64,000 bases of DNA from Woeseiaceae bacterium (GCA_021773135.1 JAJFKP010000023.1:1-64000); one strand, 5' to 3'; positions 1-8,781 are shown, numbered from the stretch's first letter. Notes: generated from the letters alone by a model not told the origin. A program made the numbers and translations.

Positions 1-151
1 ACAACGACGCAGACAGCGGAACCATGTAACCCTTTCCTGACCAAGTAAAAAACATAGCTGGTTTCTCCCAATGTAAGCAATGCCTATTTGTGCATGCGCA
101 AACGAGGGGGAAACTGCGCCAAACAATTCAGCGCAGGTTTAGGCGAGATTA

Positions 152-300
152 GGGGTCAAACCGATCTGAAAAAGGGGTCGAACCGATTTAATCGGCACAC
201 CGAGAATCCGTCCGAATCGCTATTCTGTATGAGTGTCGACTAAATCGGTTCGACCCCTTTCTATCCCCGGAGGGTCGATTAAATCGGTTCGACCCCATTT
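152..300 (-). repeat. REPIN-like repeat, compound copy 1
   Basis: A degenerate GGGGTCAAACC arm at 152, then GGGGTCGAACCGATTTAATC at about 174, and two inverted arms ending in CGGTTCGACCCC at about 256 and 296. Read on the minus strand the spacer resembles the CGACACT...GAATAGC core of the other copies, so this copy is reversed relative to most of them. Confidence 0.8.
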
Positions 301-310
301 TATCCCGCAA

Positions 311-324
311 TTGTAAGATTTACG
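311..324. promoter_or_regulatory. Candidate enhancer site (TTGTAAGATTTACG)
   Basis: Contains the palindromic 12-mer GTAAGATTTACG, found again at 21787-21798 between two other sigma-54 promoters. It lies about 55 bp upstream of the -24 element at 379. Proposed, by inference, as a binding site for the NtrC-type activator encoded at 12448-13743. Confidence 0.45.
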
Positions 325-378
325 TGACACCAGGTTCGGGCATACCACCATAGCCGCTGTTTCTCCTTGTTGGTCGAC

Positions 379-396
379 TTGGCACGAAAACTGCTT
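379..396 (+). promoter_or_regulatory. Sigma-54 promoter
   Basis: TTGGCACGAAAACTGCTT: the -24 GG and -12 GC are separated by exactly 10 bases and the -24 box TTGGCACG is consensus. The predicted start site near 406 leaves a leader of about 22 nt before the ATG at 428. Confidence 0.85.
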
Positions 397-427
397 GACT
401 CATTGAGACATTCGAAGGAGATTGCCA

Positions 428-877
428 ATGAACAAGTACACCGCGGTACAAAAGTTGATCCAGCTCGAACACGACATGGTCAAAGCGTGCGACACCGCAA
501 GTACCAAAAGTAACCGTGAGCGTACGGCCACGAAACTGCGCGAGTTTCGGCAGGATCATGTGCATCACACCGAAAATCTCGGTGCCGTGCTCGAGAACTT
601 CGACGAAGACGTCCCAGACGGACCGGATGCGTTCCGCTGGCTGACGCAGGGCAGAGTGGCGCTCGCAAACCTGGTCGGGCTCGAATACGATCTGCTGGGC
701 GCGCTCCACAACAACGCAGAGATGGTTGCTAACGCTTACGAAGAGGCGCTGACACTGGATGACCTCGACGCCGCCATGCAGCAAACGCTGAAAGCGAACC
801 TTGATGACCTGGGACGTCACCGCAACTGGTTGAACAAGCGACGAGCGGCACTCAGCGACGCCACCGCAACGCCATAA
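428..877 (+). CDS. Ferritin-like four-helix protein (PA2169/DUF2383-like)
   Basis: 149 residues, almost entirely helical and charged, with the spacing of His/Glu residues (LEHD near residue 15, QDHVHH near 44, GLEYD near 85) seen in PA2169/DUF2383-type ferritin-like proteins, which are thought to bind di-metal centres in stress conditions. The start is the ATG at 428, with GAAGGAG seven bases upstream, rather than the in-frame TTG at 422. It follows a sigma-54 promoter and is probably co-transcribed with the acetyltransferase 38 bp downstream. The fold is well supported; the exact function and metal are not known from sequence. Confidence 0.75.
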   Translation: MNKYTAVQKLIQLEHDMVKACDTASTKSNRERTATKLREFRQDHVHHTENLGAVLENFDEDVPDGPDAFRWLTQGRVALANLVGLEYDLLGALHNNAEMVANAYEEALTLDDLDAAMQQTLKANLDDLGRHRNWLNKRRAALSDATATP

Positions 878-915
878 ATTCGCAAGCGAAATACGCATTC
901 AATGCAGGAGACATC

Positions 916-1230
916 ATGACTACAGGAAACAAGAATCAGTCGAACGTGGCAGAACGGCCGTGGGTCCATCACAACCAGGAGAAGAACCGCTTCGAAATTA
1001 GCCTCGACGGCGCCGATCCGGCACACGCGGATTATCGCCGGAAAGGAGACACGCTCGAATTCCACCACACGTTTGTCCCTGAGTCAGCACGCGGACAAGG
1101 TCATGCGGCAACGATTGTGCGTGCCGCGCTGGACTACGCACGGGACAACAAGTTCAAGGTTGAGCCCAGCTGTTCTTACGTTGCCGGCTACATCAAGCGC
1201 AACCCGGAGTATCAGCCGTTACTGAAATAG
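916..1230 (+). CDS. Small GNAT-fold N-acetyltransferase (YidJ/NATD1 type)
   Basis: 104 residues, the usual size of the short GNAT family. The acetyl-CoA loop appears as ARGQGHAATIV, followed by a helix and the family C-terminal signature with Pro-x-Cys-x-Tyr (EPSCSYV). AGGAG lies just upstream of the ATG. The substrate is unknown for the family. The 38-bp gap behind the ferritin-like gene suggests one sigma-54-driven transcript. Confidence 0.85.
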   Translation: MTTGNKNQSNVAERPWVHHNQEKNRFEISLDGADPAHADYRRKGDTLEFHHTFVPESARGQGHAATIVRAALDYARDNKFKVEPSCSYVAGYIKRNPEYQPLLK

Positions 1231-1235
1231 GAAAT

Positions 1236-1466
1236 AGGGGTCGAACCGAATTAACCGAAAGGAAATAGGGGTCGAACCTAATTAACCGACAGTTTGAGTG
1301 AATAAGGCCAAGGAAATAGGTGGCCACTATGAAATAGAGGTCTAACCGAATAATCCAGCATGCCGGGTGAAAAAGGCCATAGTCCGAAGAGACACGGAAA
1401 AAAAGGTCGAAAAAGTACGGGTCGAAGCGAATTAATCGACACATAGCGTGAAAATAGCCACAGCTC
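1236..1466 (+). repeat. Decayed array of REPIN left arms, copy 2
   Basis: Several degenerate forward arms (GGGGTCGAACCGAATTAACC at 1237, GGGGTCGAACCTAATTAACC near 1268, AGGTCTAACCGAATAATCC near 1340, GGGTCGAAGCGAATTAATCG near 1419), each followed by spacer-like sequence (CGACAGTTTGAGTGAATAAG, CGACACATAGCGTGAAAATAG). No intact right arm is present, so this looks like a decayed multi-copy array. Confidence 0.7.
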
Positions 1467-1518
1467 GCAGAAGCGCATTCGAACGACGATCCGGCAATGC
1501 GAGGCCAGTGTCGCTAAT

Positions 1519-2325
1519 TTATACCGCCAAGCTGACGCGATAGCCGTTGTGCTTACGAACGTTCAGGACGCGGTTGTCGTCGAATATCAGGTACTGACCC
1601 TTGATGCCGGCGAGGCAACCCTCGATCTCCGCGTGCTTGTCAAAGCCGACACTCTTTACTTTCTCCGGGTACCGCTCTACGGGATATTCGATCGCGCATA
1701 CGGTGTCATCAGTGTCGATAAACTGCCGCAGGTCGGCGTCGAGTGTGTCAATCAACGATGTTTTCCTGGCAACGAGGTCGACATCAATCACCTCATTTTT
1801 CAACATGCGCTGCCAGTTTGTACGATCTGTCAGGTGCTCTTTCATGGCAACCTCAACAAGGCCGGCCGTGTAGCGATTGGGGACGCGAGCAAAGACGATG
1901 GCATCGGTTGCGCCCTGATCGATCCAGCGTGTGGGCATTTGCGAGGCCCGCGTGATGCCCACTTTGACCGCGGAGCTCCGAGCGAGATAGACAATCTGCT
2001 CGACCAGGCAGTGTTCCTCAGCCCAGCCCATGTCTCGCGCCTCACCTTCGTGCGCCCGGCACAGCTCCGGTCGGATAATGCACTCGCTGGCTTGCGGGGC
2101 GTCCCGAAAGCACGGGTAGCAGAAGCCCTGGCCGAATGACTTCTTTGTCAGCTGGCCGCAGGCAATGCAGTTGATTGTGCCGTCAAAACTCAGCCTGATG
2201 GATTTGCCGATGAGCGCGTTCATATCGATTGGCGTGTCATCGAGCTTCAGCGTGTAGTGCGCGACATCCTCAAGTCGGGTCTGCATTTTTCGCAGGTTTC
2301 CGGAAGGGTCTGCTTGAGAGTTCAT
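1519..2325 (-). CDS. DUF2797 family protein with zinc-finger-like cysteines
   Basis: 268 residues. A Cys cluster at about residues 53-95 (CIACG, CYPC, then further Cys and His) looks like a metal site. A following segment with the pattern VYLA...KVGITR...RW..QGA recalls a GIY-YIG-like fold and is typical of DUF2797 proteins. Function is unknown; a nucleic-acid role is an inference from the fold. No good Shine-Dalgarno precedes the ATG at 2325; an internal ATG 13 codons later is an alternative start. It runs in the same direction as the UdgX pair upstream, 49 bp away, so it may be read from the same LexA-controlled transcript. Confidence 0.75.
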   Translation of the reverse strand: MNSQADPSGNLRKMQTRLEDVAHYTLKLDDTPIDMNALIGKSIRLSFDGTINCIACGQLTKKSFGQGFCYPCFRDAPQASECIIRPELCRAHEGEARDMGWAEEHCLVEQIVYLARSSAVKVGITRASQMPTRWIDQGATDAIVFARVPNRYTAGLVEVAMKEHLTDRTNWQRMLKNEVIDVDLVARKTSLIDTLDADLRQFIDTDDTVCAIEYPVERYPEKVKSVGFDKHAEIEGCLAGIKGQYLIFDDNRVLNVRKHNGYRVSLAV

Positions 2326-2374
2326 AAGGAGCGCCTGCTTTGTTCGTTGTTCGGGTCAGCGTGATTGTAGTGCA

Positions 2375-3838
2375 TTAGGCGGGAACTGATGTAGCCAGCG
2401 CTTCTGCACGTCGCAGATCGTCAATAAACTGCAGTCGCTGTTCGTGTGCCGCCGCCCGATCCGGCAATCTAAGTAAGTAGGAGGGGTGCACCGTAACCAG
2501 GACAACGTCGCCTGTATCGCTGGTAAAAGCCTGCCCACGTACATCCATGACCTTGACCGGGTGCCCGAGTGTCGCGCGAGCAGCCGTTGCACCTAACGCC
2601 AGCGTAACCCGTGGCGCTACAATGTCGCGCTCGAAGTCGAGCCACCAGCGGCAGGTTTCGATTTCGGTCGCGTTCGGTCGCTGGTGTATGCGTCGCTTGC
2701 CGCGCGGCTTGAACTTGAAATGTTTGACGGCGTTCGTAAGGTATACCGACTCGCGCTCGATGCCGGCTTCCTGCAGCGCCTCCAGCAGCACCTTCCCGGC
2801 CGGGCCGACAAATGGGCGTCCCACAAGGTCTTCTTCATCACCCGGTTGCTCGCCGACAAGCATCAGTCGCGCATCGGCCGCACCCTCTCCCGGGACTGCC
2901 GCAGTTGCCGTCTCACACAATTCGCATCGCGCACACTGCTGCAATGATGTTGTCAGGTCCGGGAGAGTCTTCGGCTCCGCCATGGTTTGCGTCACCATGC
3001 CCGGCTGTTCGGCGACCAGTTTCTGGGCCGTCACCAGACAAGGCGCCGCGCCTGCAGGCGCGGCGCGTTGCGCTCGTTGTGCGCTTCGCGATAGCTCCGG
3101 TATAAGGCGGCTTTCGGGCAGGTTCCGCCAGTATTTAACCGGCATTTCGGAACGCATCGCGTTTAACTTCAGTCGCGCCGGGTTGAAAATGCTCGAGTAA
3201 TATACGCGCCAGTAATTTTCCAGCGCGTCACCGTCAGGACAGTCACGTCGATTCGCACCATCGCCGTAGGTCAGCGCATGGCCGTCCCAGTGTGCACTGC
3301 GCGCCGGCGTCACGATGGACCAGCGCATGCCGGAGAAGCGGCGCGAGAAAAAGGGCGCGGTACGTTCGACGATGTGGTGTTCCGGCTCGAACCATGCGAC
3401 GAACGCTTCGCCAGCGTCACTTTCAACACGACGGAAACGAACAAATGCCTTCATCTTGTGCGAGTCTCGTCGAACTGATTTCGCCAACCGCCGCGCCGCA
3501 TATACATCGACGTCGGCGCGATTATCCAGAAGCTGCGGCACATCCTTCACTCGCCACAAGAGCCGGTACAGTAAAGCGAATCGGGAGTCATCGTTGTGGC
3601 ATAAAACATCGCGCGCAAGAGCAGGAAATTCCTTCGGCACGCGAATCACTTGTCCCTTATTCGATGTGCCTGCTGCGACATCGGCTGGTCCGCTGCCGAA
3701 CAGGTCGGCACTCGTCGAAGCAAGTCTGAACCCGACTCGTTCGGGCGCAACTCCGGCTGCCAGCAGCCTGCGGGCGGCTGTACGCCATTCGCTATAGCTC
3801 GCGACGTTTTCGAGCGTTACTGAAACCGGTGCCGTCAA
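2375..3838 (-). CDS. udgX: UdgX-type uracil-DNA binding protein fused to DUF4130
   Basis: 487 residues. The N-terminal half (to about 245) is the DUF4130/TIGR03915 domain that accompanies the radical-SAM partner. The C-terminal part (about 290-480) is a family 4/5-like uracil-DNA glycosylase with the GEQPG motif, the HPSYLLR motif and the UdgX-specific KRRIH insertion, whose His forms a covalent bond with the uracil-site DNA in characterised UdgX. Cysteines (CARCELC and a later Cys) fit an iron-sulfur cluster. Its ATG overlaps the stop of the radical-SAM gene by 4 bp (ATGA), so the two are translationally coupled. Likely SOS-induced through the LexA box at 5103. Confidence 0.93.
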   Translation of the reverse strand: MTAPVSVTLENVASYSEWRTAARRLLAAGVAPERVGFRLASTSADLFGSGPADVAAGTSNKGQVIRVPKEFPALARDVLCHNDDSRFALLYRLLWRVKDVPQLLDNRADVDVYAARRLAKSVRRDSHKMKAFVRFRRVESDAGEAFVAWFEPEHHIVERTAPFFSRRFSGMRWSIVTPARSAHWDGHALTYGDGANRRDCPDGDALENYWRVYYSSIFNPARLKLNAMRSEMPVKYWRNLPESRLIPELSRSAQRAQRAAPAGAAPCLVTAQKLVAEQPGMVTQTMAEPKTLPDLTTSLQQCARCELCETATAAVPGEGAADARLMLVGEQPGDEEDLVGRPFVGPAGKVLLEALQEAGIERESVYLTNAVKHFKFKPRGKRRIHQRPNATEIETCRWWLDFERDIVAPRVTLALGATAARATLGHPVKVMDVRGQAFTSDTGDVVLVTVHPSYLLRLPDRAAAHEQRLQFIDDLRRAEALATSVPA

Positions 3839-5070
3839 CCGAAAAAATCGCGCTGCACCGGGACCGGCGCCACCTGTGCGCGCAGACTTGCCGACTCAAG
3901 CGAGTGTGTCGGCACCCAGTCCCGCGCCACGATAAAGGGTCGTATCTTTACGACTGACGTTGTCAGCCTGGCGATGTCGGCAAGACGTAATGCGCCCAGT
4001 CGACGTGCTTTAACAATGGCGCCGACGCTGCGCGTTCCCAAACCGGGTACGCGTAACAGCTCACTTCGCGTGGCCTTGTTAACGTCGACCGGAAAGCGCT
4101 CGCGGTTCTTCAGTGCCCAGGCCAGTTTAGGATCGATATCCAGATCGAGCATGCCGTTGTGCCCGCCCGAGACAATCTCATCCAGTTCAAATTTATAAAA
4201 GCGCAGCAACCAGTCTGCCTGGTACAAGCGATGTTCGCGCTGTAACGGTGGTGGCTGCGGTGGCAGGTGGCTGCTCGGGTGAGGCGTCGGGCTAAAAGCG
4301 GAATAGTAAACCCGCCGCAGCTTGTATCCCGCATATAACGATGCGCTTGTCGTCAGAATCTTGCGGTCGTCCGACTTGTCTGCCCCGACGATCATCTGCG
4401 TACTTTGCCCTGTTGCCTTAATCGCGCGCGGATTCGGGTGGCGGCTCTTTTCCTTCTTCTCGTCGATCTTGGTTCTTACTGCTGCCATCGCACTTCTTAT
4501 GCGACTGGCATCCTTTTCCGGCGCCAGCTTACCCAGGCTTTTTCGACTGGGTAACTCTACGTTGATCGACAATCGGTCAGCATAACGTCCCGCGGCCTCG
4601 AGCAATTCCGGCGCCGCATCCGGAATTGTTTTCAGGTGGATGTAGCCGTTAAATTCGTGCGTCTCTCGCAACAAGCGAGCGACGGATACCATTTGCTCCA
4701 TCGTGTAGTCGGGACTGCGAATGATGCCGGACGAAAGAAACAGGCCCTCGATGTAATTGCGCTTGTAAAAGTCCATTGTCAGCTGCGCGAGCTCCGCGGC
4801 GCCGAAACGCGCGCGCTGTACATTGCTGGACACGCGGTTAACGCAATACAGGCAATCGTACTGACAGTAGTTGGTCAGCAGCACCTTCAACAGGGAAATG
4901 CAGCGACCGTCCGGCGCGTAGGAATGGCAGATGCCCATGCCCTCGGTGGAACCGATGCCGCCGGTGCCCACCGAGTTGCGTTTTTGGGCACCACTGGATG
5001 CACACGAGGCGTCGTATTTCGCCGCATCAGCGAGGATCGCGAGTTTATCGACTGTATTCAGGTGCGGCAT
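3835..5070 (-). CDS. Putative DNA modification/repair radical SAM protein (TIGR03916)
   Basis: 411 residues. The radical-SAM cluster motif is CQYDCLYC (CX3CX2C) near residue 70, and a C-terminal helix-hairpin-helix (VPGLGTRSVGAIVKARR) suggests DNA binding. This family occurs nearly always beside the UdgX/DUF4130 gene, as here, and is thought to act in DNA repair; its reaction is not established. The ATG at 5070 lies about 33 bp inside a near-consensus LexA operator. Confidence 0.93.
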   Translation of the reverse strand: MPHLNTVDKLAILADAAKYDASCASSGAQKRNSVGTGGIGSTEGMGICHSYAPDGRCISLLKVLLTNYCQYDCLYCVNRVSSNVQRARFGAAELAQLTMDFYKRNYIEGLFLSSGIIRSPDYTMEQMVSVARLLRETHEFNGYIHLKTIPDAAPELLEAAGRYADRLSINVELPSRKSLGKLAPEKDASRIRSAMAAVRTKIDEKKEKSRHPNPRAIKATGQSTQMIVGADKSDDRKILTTSASLYAGYKLRRVYYSAFSPTPHPSSHLPPQPPPLQREHRLYQADWLLRFYKFELDEIVSGGHNGMLDLDIDPKLAWALKNRERFPVDVNKATRSELLRVPGLGTRSVGAIVKARRLGALRLADIARLTTSVVKIRPFIVARDWVPTHSLESASLRAQVAPVPVQRDFFG

Positions 5071-5102
5071 AGGAATATCGGCTGTGAACGGGCGGCCAGA
5101 AA

Positions 5103-5122
5103 TACTGTCTTTTTATACAGTA
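5103..5122. promoter_or_regulatory. LexA (SOS) box
   Basis: TACTGTCTTTTTATACAGTA: it has the CTGT-N8-ACAG core with TA flanks on both sides, close to the enterobacterial consensus. It sits 33-52 bp upstream of the radical-SAM start on the minus strand, so the radical-SAM/UdgX pair should be DNA-damage inducible. Confidence 0.85.
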
Positions 5123-5256
5123 ACTGTCAAGATAACCAGTAGTTTTGGTGCCGCCGTGGTAGCGGGACCCGCAGCACCTCAGGCATCTGTGGCGACGGCG
5201 TGGATGCCGCTGTCGGGACGGGGATTCAGGCCGGCGCAACCACGTTGACGATACAC

Positions 5257-5274
5257 ATGGCACGCATTGTGCAG
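5257..5274 (+). promoter_or_regulatory. Sigma-54 promoter
   Basis: ATGGCACGCATTGTGCAG: TGGCACG box and GC at the correct 10-base spacing; the -12 element is GTGC instead of TTGC. It is about 50 bp upstream of the GTG start of the DUF421 gene. Confidence 0.7.
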
Positions 5275-5324
5275 TGTTTCAAGCAGAAACCTGTGAACGG
5301 CAATCGACAATTACCGGAGTGAAC

Positions 5325-5858
5325 GTGGACAGATTATTCTATTACAACCTCGACAACCTGCTGCGAATAATCATTACGGCACCCGTCATGTACATAGCGG
5401 TGGTCGCCTTCATCCGCGTGAGCGGCAAGCGCACGATGGCGCAAATGAACAATTTTGACTGGGTCGTGACAATTGCGATGGGCTCGCTGGTCGCATCGAG
5501 CATTGTCTTCAAGGATGTGACCATTATCGAAGTGTTGCTCGCCATGCTGATCCTGTTAATTTTTCAAACTCTTGTAACAAAGTTGACGTTGCGCAGTGAA
5601 ACCTTTGCCGATGTCATCAAGGCACGGCCGACATTGCTCGTGTACCGCGGCGAATTTTTACAGGATGCGCTGGAGAAAGAGCGCGTCAGCAGCGGCGAAG
5701 TGTATGCGGCGATACGCCAGGCGGGGATAGCATCAATGGACGATGTTCTGGCGGTAACGCTGGAATCAGACGGTTCCGTGAGCGTCCTGCCTTCTACAGA
5801 CGTCTCTTCTGCGACCATAACGACCCTCACCGGTGTCGGCGGCGTTCCCGACGACTAG
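5325..5858 (+). CDS. DUF421 membrane protein (YetF/YcaP family)
   Basis: 177 residues from the GTG at 5325, which has GGAG five bases upstream; the longer open frame from 5274 would overlap the promoter. Three N-terminal membrane segments are followed by a cytoplasmic domain with the family signature RPTLLVYRGEFL and the end of a small beta domain (VLAVTLESDGSVSVLP). The family forms inner-membrane proteins of unknown biochemical role, often in sporulation or stress contexts. It is monocistronic behind a sigma-54 promoter. Confidence 0.88.
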   Translation: MDRLFYYNLDNLLRIIITAPVMYIAVVAFIRVSGKRTMAQMNNFDWVVTIAMGSLVASSIVFKDVTIIEVLLAMLILLIFQTLVTKLTLRSETFADVIKARPTLLVYRGEFLQDALEKERVSSGEVYAAIRQAGIASMDDVLAVTLESDGSVSVLPSTDVSSATITTLTGVGGVPDD

Positions 5859-5904
5859 GCAGGCGCGGCGCGCTCAATCGCCAATTTTCGTTCGTCATTC
5901 AAAA

Positions 5905-5922
5905 CTGGTACGAAGCTTGCAT
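5905..5922 (+). promoter_or_regulatory. Sigma-54 promoter
   Basis: CTGGTACGAAGCTTGCAT: correct 10-base GG-GC spacing and a perfect TTGC -12 box; the -24 box has T for C (TGGTACG). About 65 bp upstream of the CsbD start. Confidence 0.75.
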
Positions 5923-5988
5923 TATCTATTCGTGTAGCGAAGCGTGATTTCGCGCTCTGCACAACAACCATTACCTGGAGGAAAGAAA

Positions 5989-6162
5989 ATGAGCGGAACC
6001 AAAGACAAAATCAAAGGAAAATACGACCAGGCGGCAGGCAAGGTCAAAGACGAAATTGGCGAAGCGACTGACAATGAAGAGCTTGAAACTGAAGGTGAGC
6101 TGCAGAACGTCAAAGGTCACGCCGAAGAAGCCAAGGGCAAAGTTAAAGACGCTCTGGACTAA
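5989..6162 (+). CDS. CsbD family stress protein
   Basis: 57 residues, starting at the ATG at 5989 behind TGGAGGAAAG. The sequence begins MSGTKDKIKGKYDQAAGKVK, the standard CsbD opening, and is rich in Lys, Glu and Gly. CsbD-like proteins accumulate under general stress in many bacteria, but no mechanism is known. A second copy lies at 21919. Confidence 0.93.
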   Translation: MSGTKDKIKGKYDQAAGKVKDEIGEATDNEELETEGELQNVKGHAEEAKGKVKDALD

Positions 6163-6181
6163 ACGCGATCCAAAGTCCCGC

Positions 6182-6210
6182 CCAGGCGCGCCGCCGGTCG
6201 GCGCGCCTGG
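6182..6210 (+). terminator. Strong GC hairpin after csbD
   Basis: A 12-bp perfect stem (CCAGGCGCGCCG with its complement) around a 5-base loop, 19 bp after the CsbD stop. There is no T-run, so it may stabilise the mRNA 3' end rather than terminate alone. Confidence 0.6.
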
Positions 6211-6293
6211 CAGGACCCTGTAACTACGTCGCTGAAATGTAATTTTTACCGGCGCCTGCCTGGCTGCACAGCGCCCCCTCACGGACCAAAACC

Positions 6294-6953
6294 ATGAACA
6301 ACAGAATTTTTTCTCAGCCGTTACCCATACTCTCAGCATTGATGCTAATCCTGCTACTGAGCGGCTGTGCAACGGCCTACTACAACACGCTCGAAAAATT
6401 CGGCATCGAAAAGCGCGATATCCTTGCATCGCGCATTGACGATGCACAGGACGCCCAGGGCGACGCGAAAGAACAGTTTACTTCGGCACTGGAGCGCTAC
6501 CGATCGGTCATCAAAGTTGATGGTGGCGAGGTTGAAGAGGTTTACGACACGCTGAATGCCGACTTCGAACGTAGTCAGAGCAGAGCCGCCGACGTTAGTG
6601 AACGAATCGACGAAGTGGAATCCGTTGCCGAAGATCTCTTCGATGAATGGCAGGAGGAGATTGCCCTGTTTTCTGACGCAGACTTGCGTCGCCAGAGCCA
6701 GGCAATGTACCGCGAAACGCGGCGCGACTACCGCGACTTGCTGCAGGCGATGCATCGGGCTGAAGCAAAGATGGATCCTGTATTGACACTCTTTCAGGAC
6801 CAGGTGCTTTTCCTGCGACACAATCTCAACGCGCGCGCGATTGGCTCCCTGCGAGCAGAGCTCGACACAATCGAGCAGGCGACTCAATCGCTCATCGAGG
6901 AAATGGAGCGATCAATTGCAGAAGCTAACGCGTTTGTTGCTTCTATGTCGTAG
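6294..6953 (+). CDS. DUF2959 lipoprotein
   Basis: 219 residues. A signal sequence ends in the lipobox LLSGC near residue 24, predicting an outer-membrane or periplasmic lipoprotein. The rest is a long helical, coiled-coil-like chain typical of DUF2959 (YYNTLEKFGIEKRDIL near the start). Function unknown. No clear sigma-54 promoter was found upstream; only a poor GG-N10-GC match occurs near 6252. Confidence 0.85.
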   Translation: MNNRIFSQPLPILSALMLILLLSGCATAYYNTLEKFGIEKRDILASRIDDAQDAQGDAKEQFTSALERYRSVIKVDGGEVEEVYDTLNADFERSQSRAADVSERIDEVESVAEDLFDEWQEEIALFSDADLRRQSQAMYRETRRDYRDLLQAMHRAEAKMDPVLTLFQDQVLFLRHNLNARAIGSLRAELDTIEQATQSLIEEMERSIAEANAFVASMS

Positions 6954-7827
6954 GCACCCGCGAACGGTCCTTACCTGCCCAATCAACGTGATTAACTGCC
7001 ATTGCGCAGTTCCGGCTCCGCGCAGATTTTCGGTGCCGCCACAATAACCTTTCGCTTCCGGCAAAACGCCGGTAGCGTCGTCCCCGGACGCTTTCTCCGG
7101 ACGCTTTCTCCGGACGATTCCCCCGGATCTGTACCGCTACGCCTCCTGAGCGGCGAATTTGGCATCCGTATGTCCCGCGATACAATCTCGCAGGCCTGGT
7201 GCGACCTCGTCACCATGGCATCTGCAGCACCCCGAGACTGGTTTCAAACGGCGGGAAGCCGTTCTTTGCCCTATGAAACTGATCGAGAATCGACGGGCCA
7301 CCGGCCATGCAGCCGATCGCAGGATTGCGAAGTTCGGGCGCACGAACAATGACTATTTCAGGCACGGATCATCTCAATGACTGCAATGCGACCATATGGC
7401 ACCCGCGATCGATTTCATGAACCGTAACCATGCGCAGCGCGCAGAACCGATAGTGAACCCGCAGAGCGCAAGGCGCTACTCGTTACCGAAGCGGGGTCAC
7501 GACTGGTTCAATAATAGTGGTGACGCCTGAGTGCATACGCGAAATAGTCACGAAAGGGAGTACAACGATGCCAGGCGACCTGCGGGAAGACGACCAGGTA
7601 AGGTGGGAACGGGGTCGTGGTTTCGCCGCAGCCAGTAACACCCCGCGCTTCACAGCCAGGGTCACCTGCACCATCGACGGCTCAGAGTGACCAGGGATGT
7701 TATTGAAGATGGTTCAGCGTATCGGGTAGGCCAGGCTGACGGCAGCCGTGTATTGAAGTCTGCAGGGGAGATTAAAACATCTGACCAGCGTTAGTTGCTC
7801 TCCGTACCGCCGGAGGTCTTACTTCTT
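6954..7827. other. 874-bp region without a convincing gene
   Basis: Small frames exist on both strands but none has a recognisable domain, a ribosome binding site or plausible composition. The region includes a short tandem repeat at 7084-7127. It may be a decayed gene or a regulatory/structural spacer between the DUF2959 gene and the convergent lipid-kinase operon. Confidence 0.5.
7084..7127. repeat. 13-bp tandem repeat
   Basis: CCGGACGCTTTCT occurs twice in succession and then a third, diverged unit (CCGGACGATTCCC). Confidence 0.7.
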
Positions 7828-8781
7828 TCAAGCTACCAGTGAATTCTGGCTACCCTCGTCGGACTGTTCGGATTCCGCACCATACTGATCGTTTTCCGCA
7901 TCGCATACTGCGGCTTGTTCGCGGGAAACATATACCTGCATCGCATTTTTGATCGTATGGCAGCGGATCGGTGTCTTCGATAACAACTCTCCATCTGCCG
8001 TCACGTCGCATTGTCGACGCACGTCAAGTTCAACTCGCTTGCCTGTCGCGTAAAACAGTTTCTCGTCGTCTTTAACGGCACCAAACTTCAATCGCGTGCC
8101 ACGCAGGAACAGTTGCAACGGCGTCAGTGGACGCACGCATAATACGTGTAACACGCCGTCATCTATTCTAGCGTCTTCGCACACCGTCATACCGCCACCA
8201 TAGTGCCGACTGTTGCCAATCGTAATCTGCACAAACGGCAGGCGGTGCTCGCGCCCGTCAATCCTCAGTGTTGCGCGGTAGCGCCGCCGCTTGTAGAAGA
8301 CCTGGATCAGGCTTTCGAGGTAGGCGATAACGCCCAGGCGTTTCTTGGTATCCCGATCGAGCTGTTTGGTGAGTTCCGGACCGAGTCCGACACCGACAGC
8401 ATTAAGGAAGTAGTGGCCATTTACTACGCCGACGTCAACGCCATGCGTCTTGTTATCGCAAATCGTTTTGGCGGCTTCGACCGGGTCGCTGGAGAGGCCC
8501 AGGCTGTGTGCAAAGTCGTTGGCGGTGCCAAGCGGCAACACGCCGAGCGGCAGCCCGGTCGCAACAATGTCGGACAAGACTGAGCTCAGTGTCCCATCTC
8601 CTCCGGCAACCACGACGCGTTCAAGGCCCGCACCGAGTTTCGCTATGCGTTCCGGTACTTCTTCCTCGCCGCCCAGTTTCATGACGTCTACGGGACCCAG
8701 TTCGGATAACGCAGCGACGACCTCGTCGAGATCGGCATCACCATTGCGGCTGTAAGGATTAACGATTAGTAAAGTAGACAT
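7828..8781 (-). CDS. YegS/diacylglycerol-kinase-like lipid kinase
   Basis: 317 residues from the ATG at 8781. It has the kinase signatures AGGDGTLSSVL near residue 65 and LPLGTANDFA near residue 90. The family phosphorylates diacylglycerol, phosphatidylglycerol or sphingosine-like lipids at the inner face of the membrane. The C-terminal 30 residues are an unusual Glu/Asp/Ser/Gln-rich tail. The start overlaps the stop of the VTT gene (TAATG), so the two form an operon. An open frame extends 34 codons upstream but lies inside the VTT gene. Confidence 0.88.
   Translation of the reverse strand: MSTLLIVNPYSRNGDADLDEVVAALSELGPVDVMKLGGEEEVPERIAKLGAGLERVVVAGGDGTLSSVLSDIVATGLPLGVLPLGTANDFAHSLGLSSDPVEAAKTICDNKTHGVDVGVVNGHYFLNAVGVGLGPELTKQLDRDTKKRLGVIAYLESLIQVFYKRRRYRATLRIDGREHRLPFVQITIGNSRHYGGGMTVCEDARIDDGVLHVLCVRPLTPLQLFLRGTRLKFGAVKDDEKLFYATGKRVELDVRRQCDVTADGELLSKTPIRCHTIKNAMQVYVSREQAAVCDAENDQYGAESEQSDEGSQNSLVA

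Larger units (their letters stand above)
1..378. other. Leader region without a gene
   Basis: No convincing coding sequence lies here. The stretch contains a compound copy of the GGGGTCGAACC repeat (see 152-300), a candidate enhancer at 311-324 and, just beyond it, the sigma-54 promoter of the first gene. An antisense reading frame over 320-898 is a shadow of the genes at 428 and 916. Confidence 0.6.

Noticed and set aside
320-898. 192-codon antisense frame over the ferritin-like and GNAT genes
   Set aside because: It overlaps two well-supported genes on the other strand and the sigma-54 promoter, and has no recognisable domain.
1549-2139. 196-codon plus-strand frame
   Set aside because: Complement shadow of the DUF2797 gene, which has clear Cys motifs in its own frame.
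6252-6270. Possible sigma-54 promoter before the DUF2959 gene
   Set aside because: GG-N10-GC spacing is present but the boxes (CGGCGCC and TGGC) are far from consensus.
7002-7352. 116-codon plus-strand frame in the 6954-7827 gap
   Set aside because: No domain, no ribosome site, runs through the tandem repeat; composition does not look coding.
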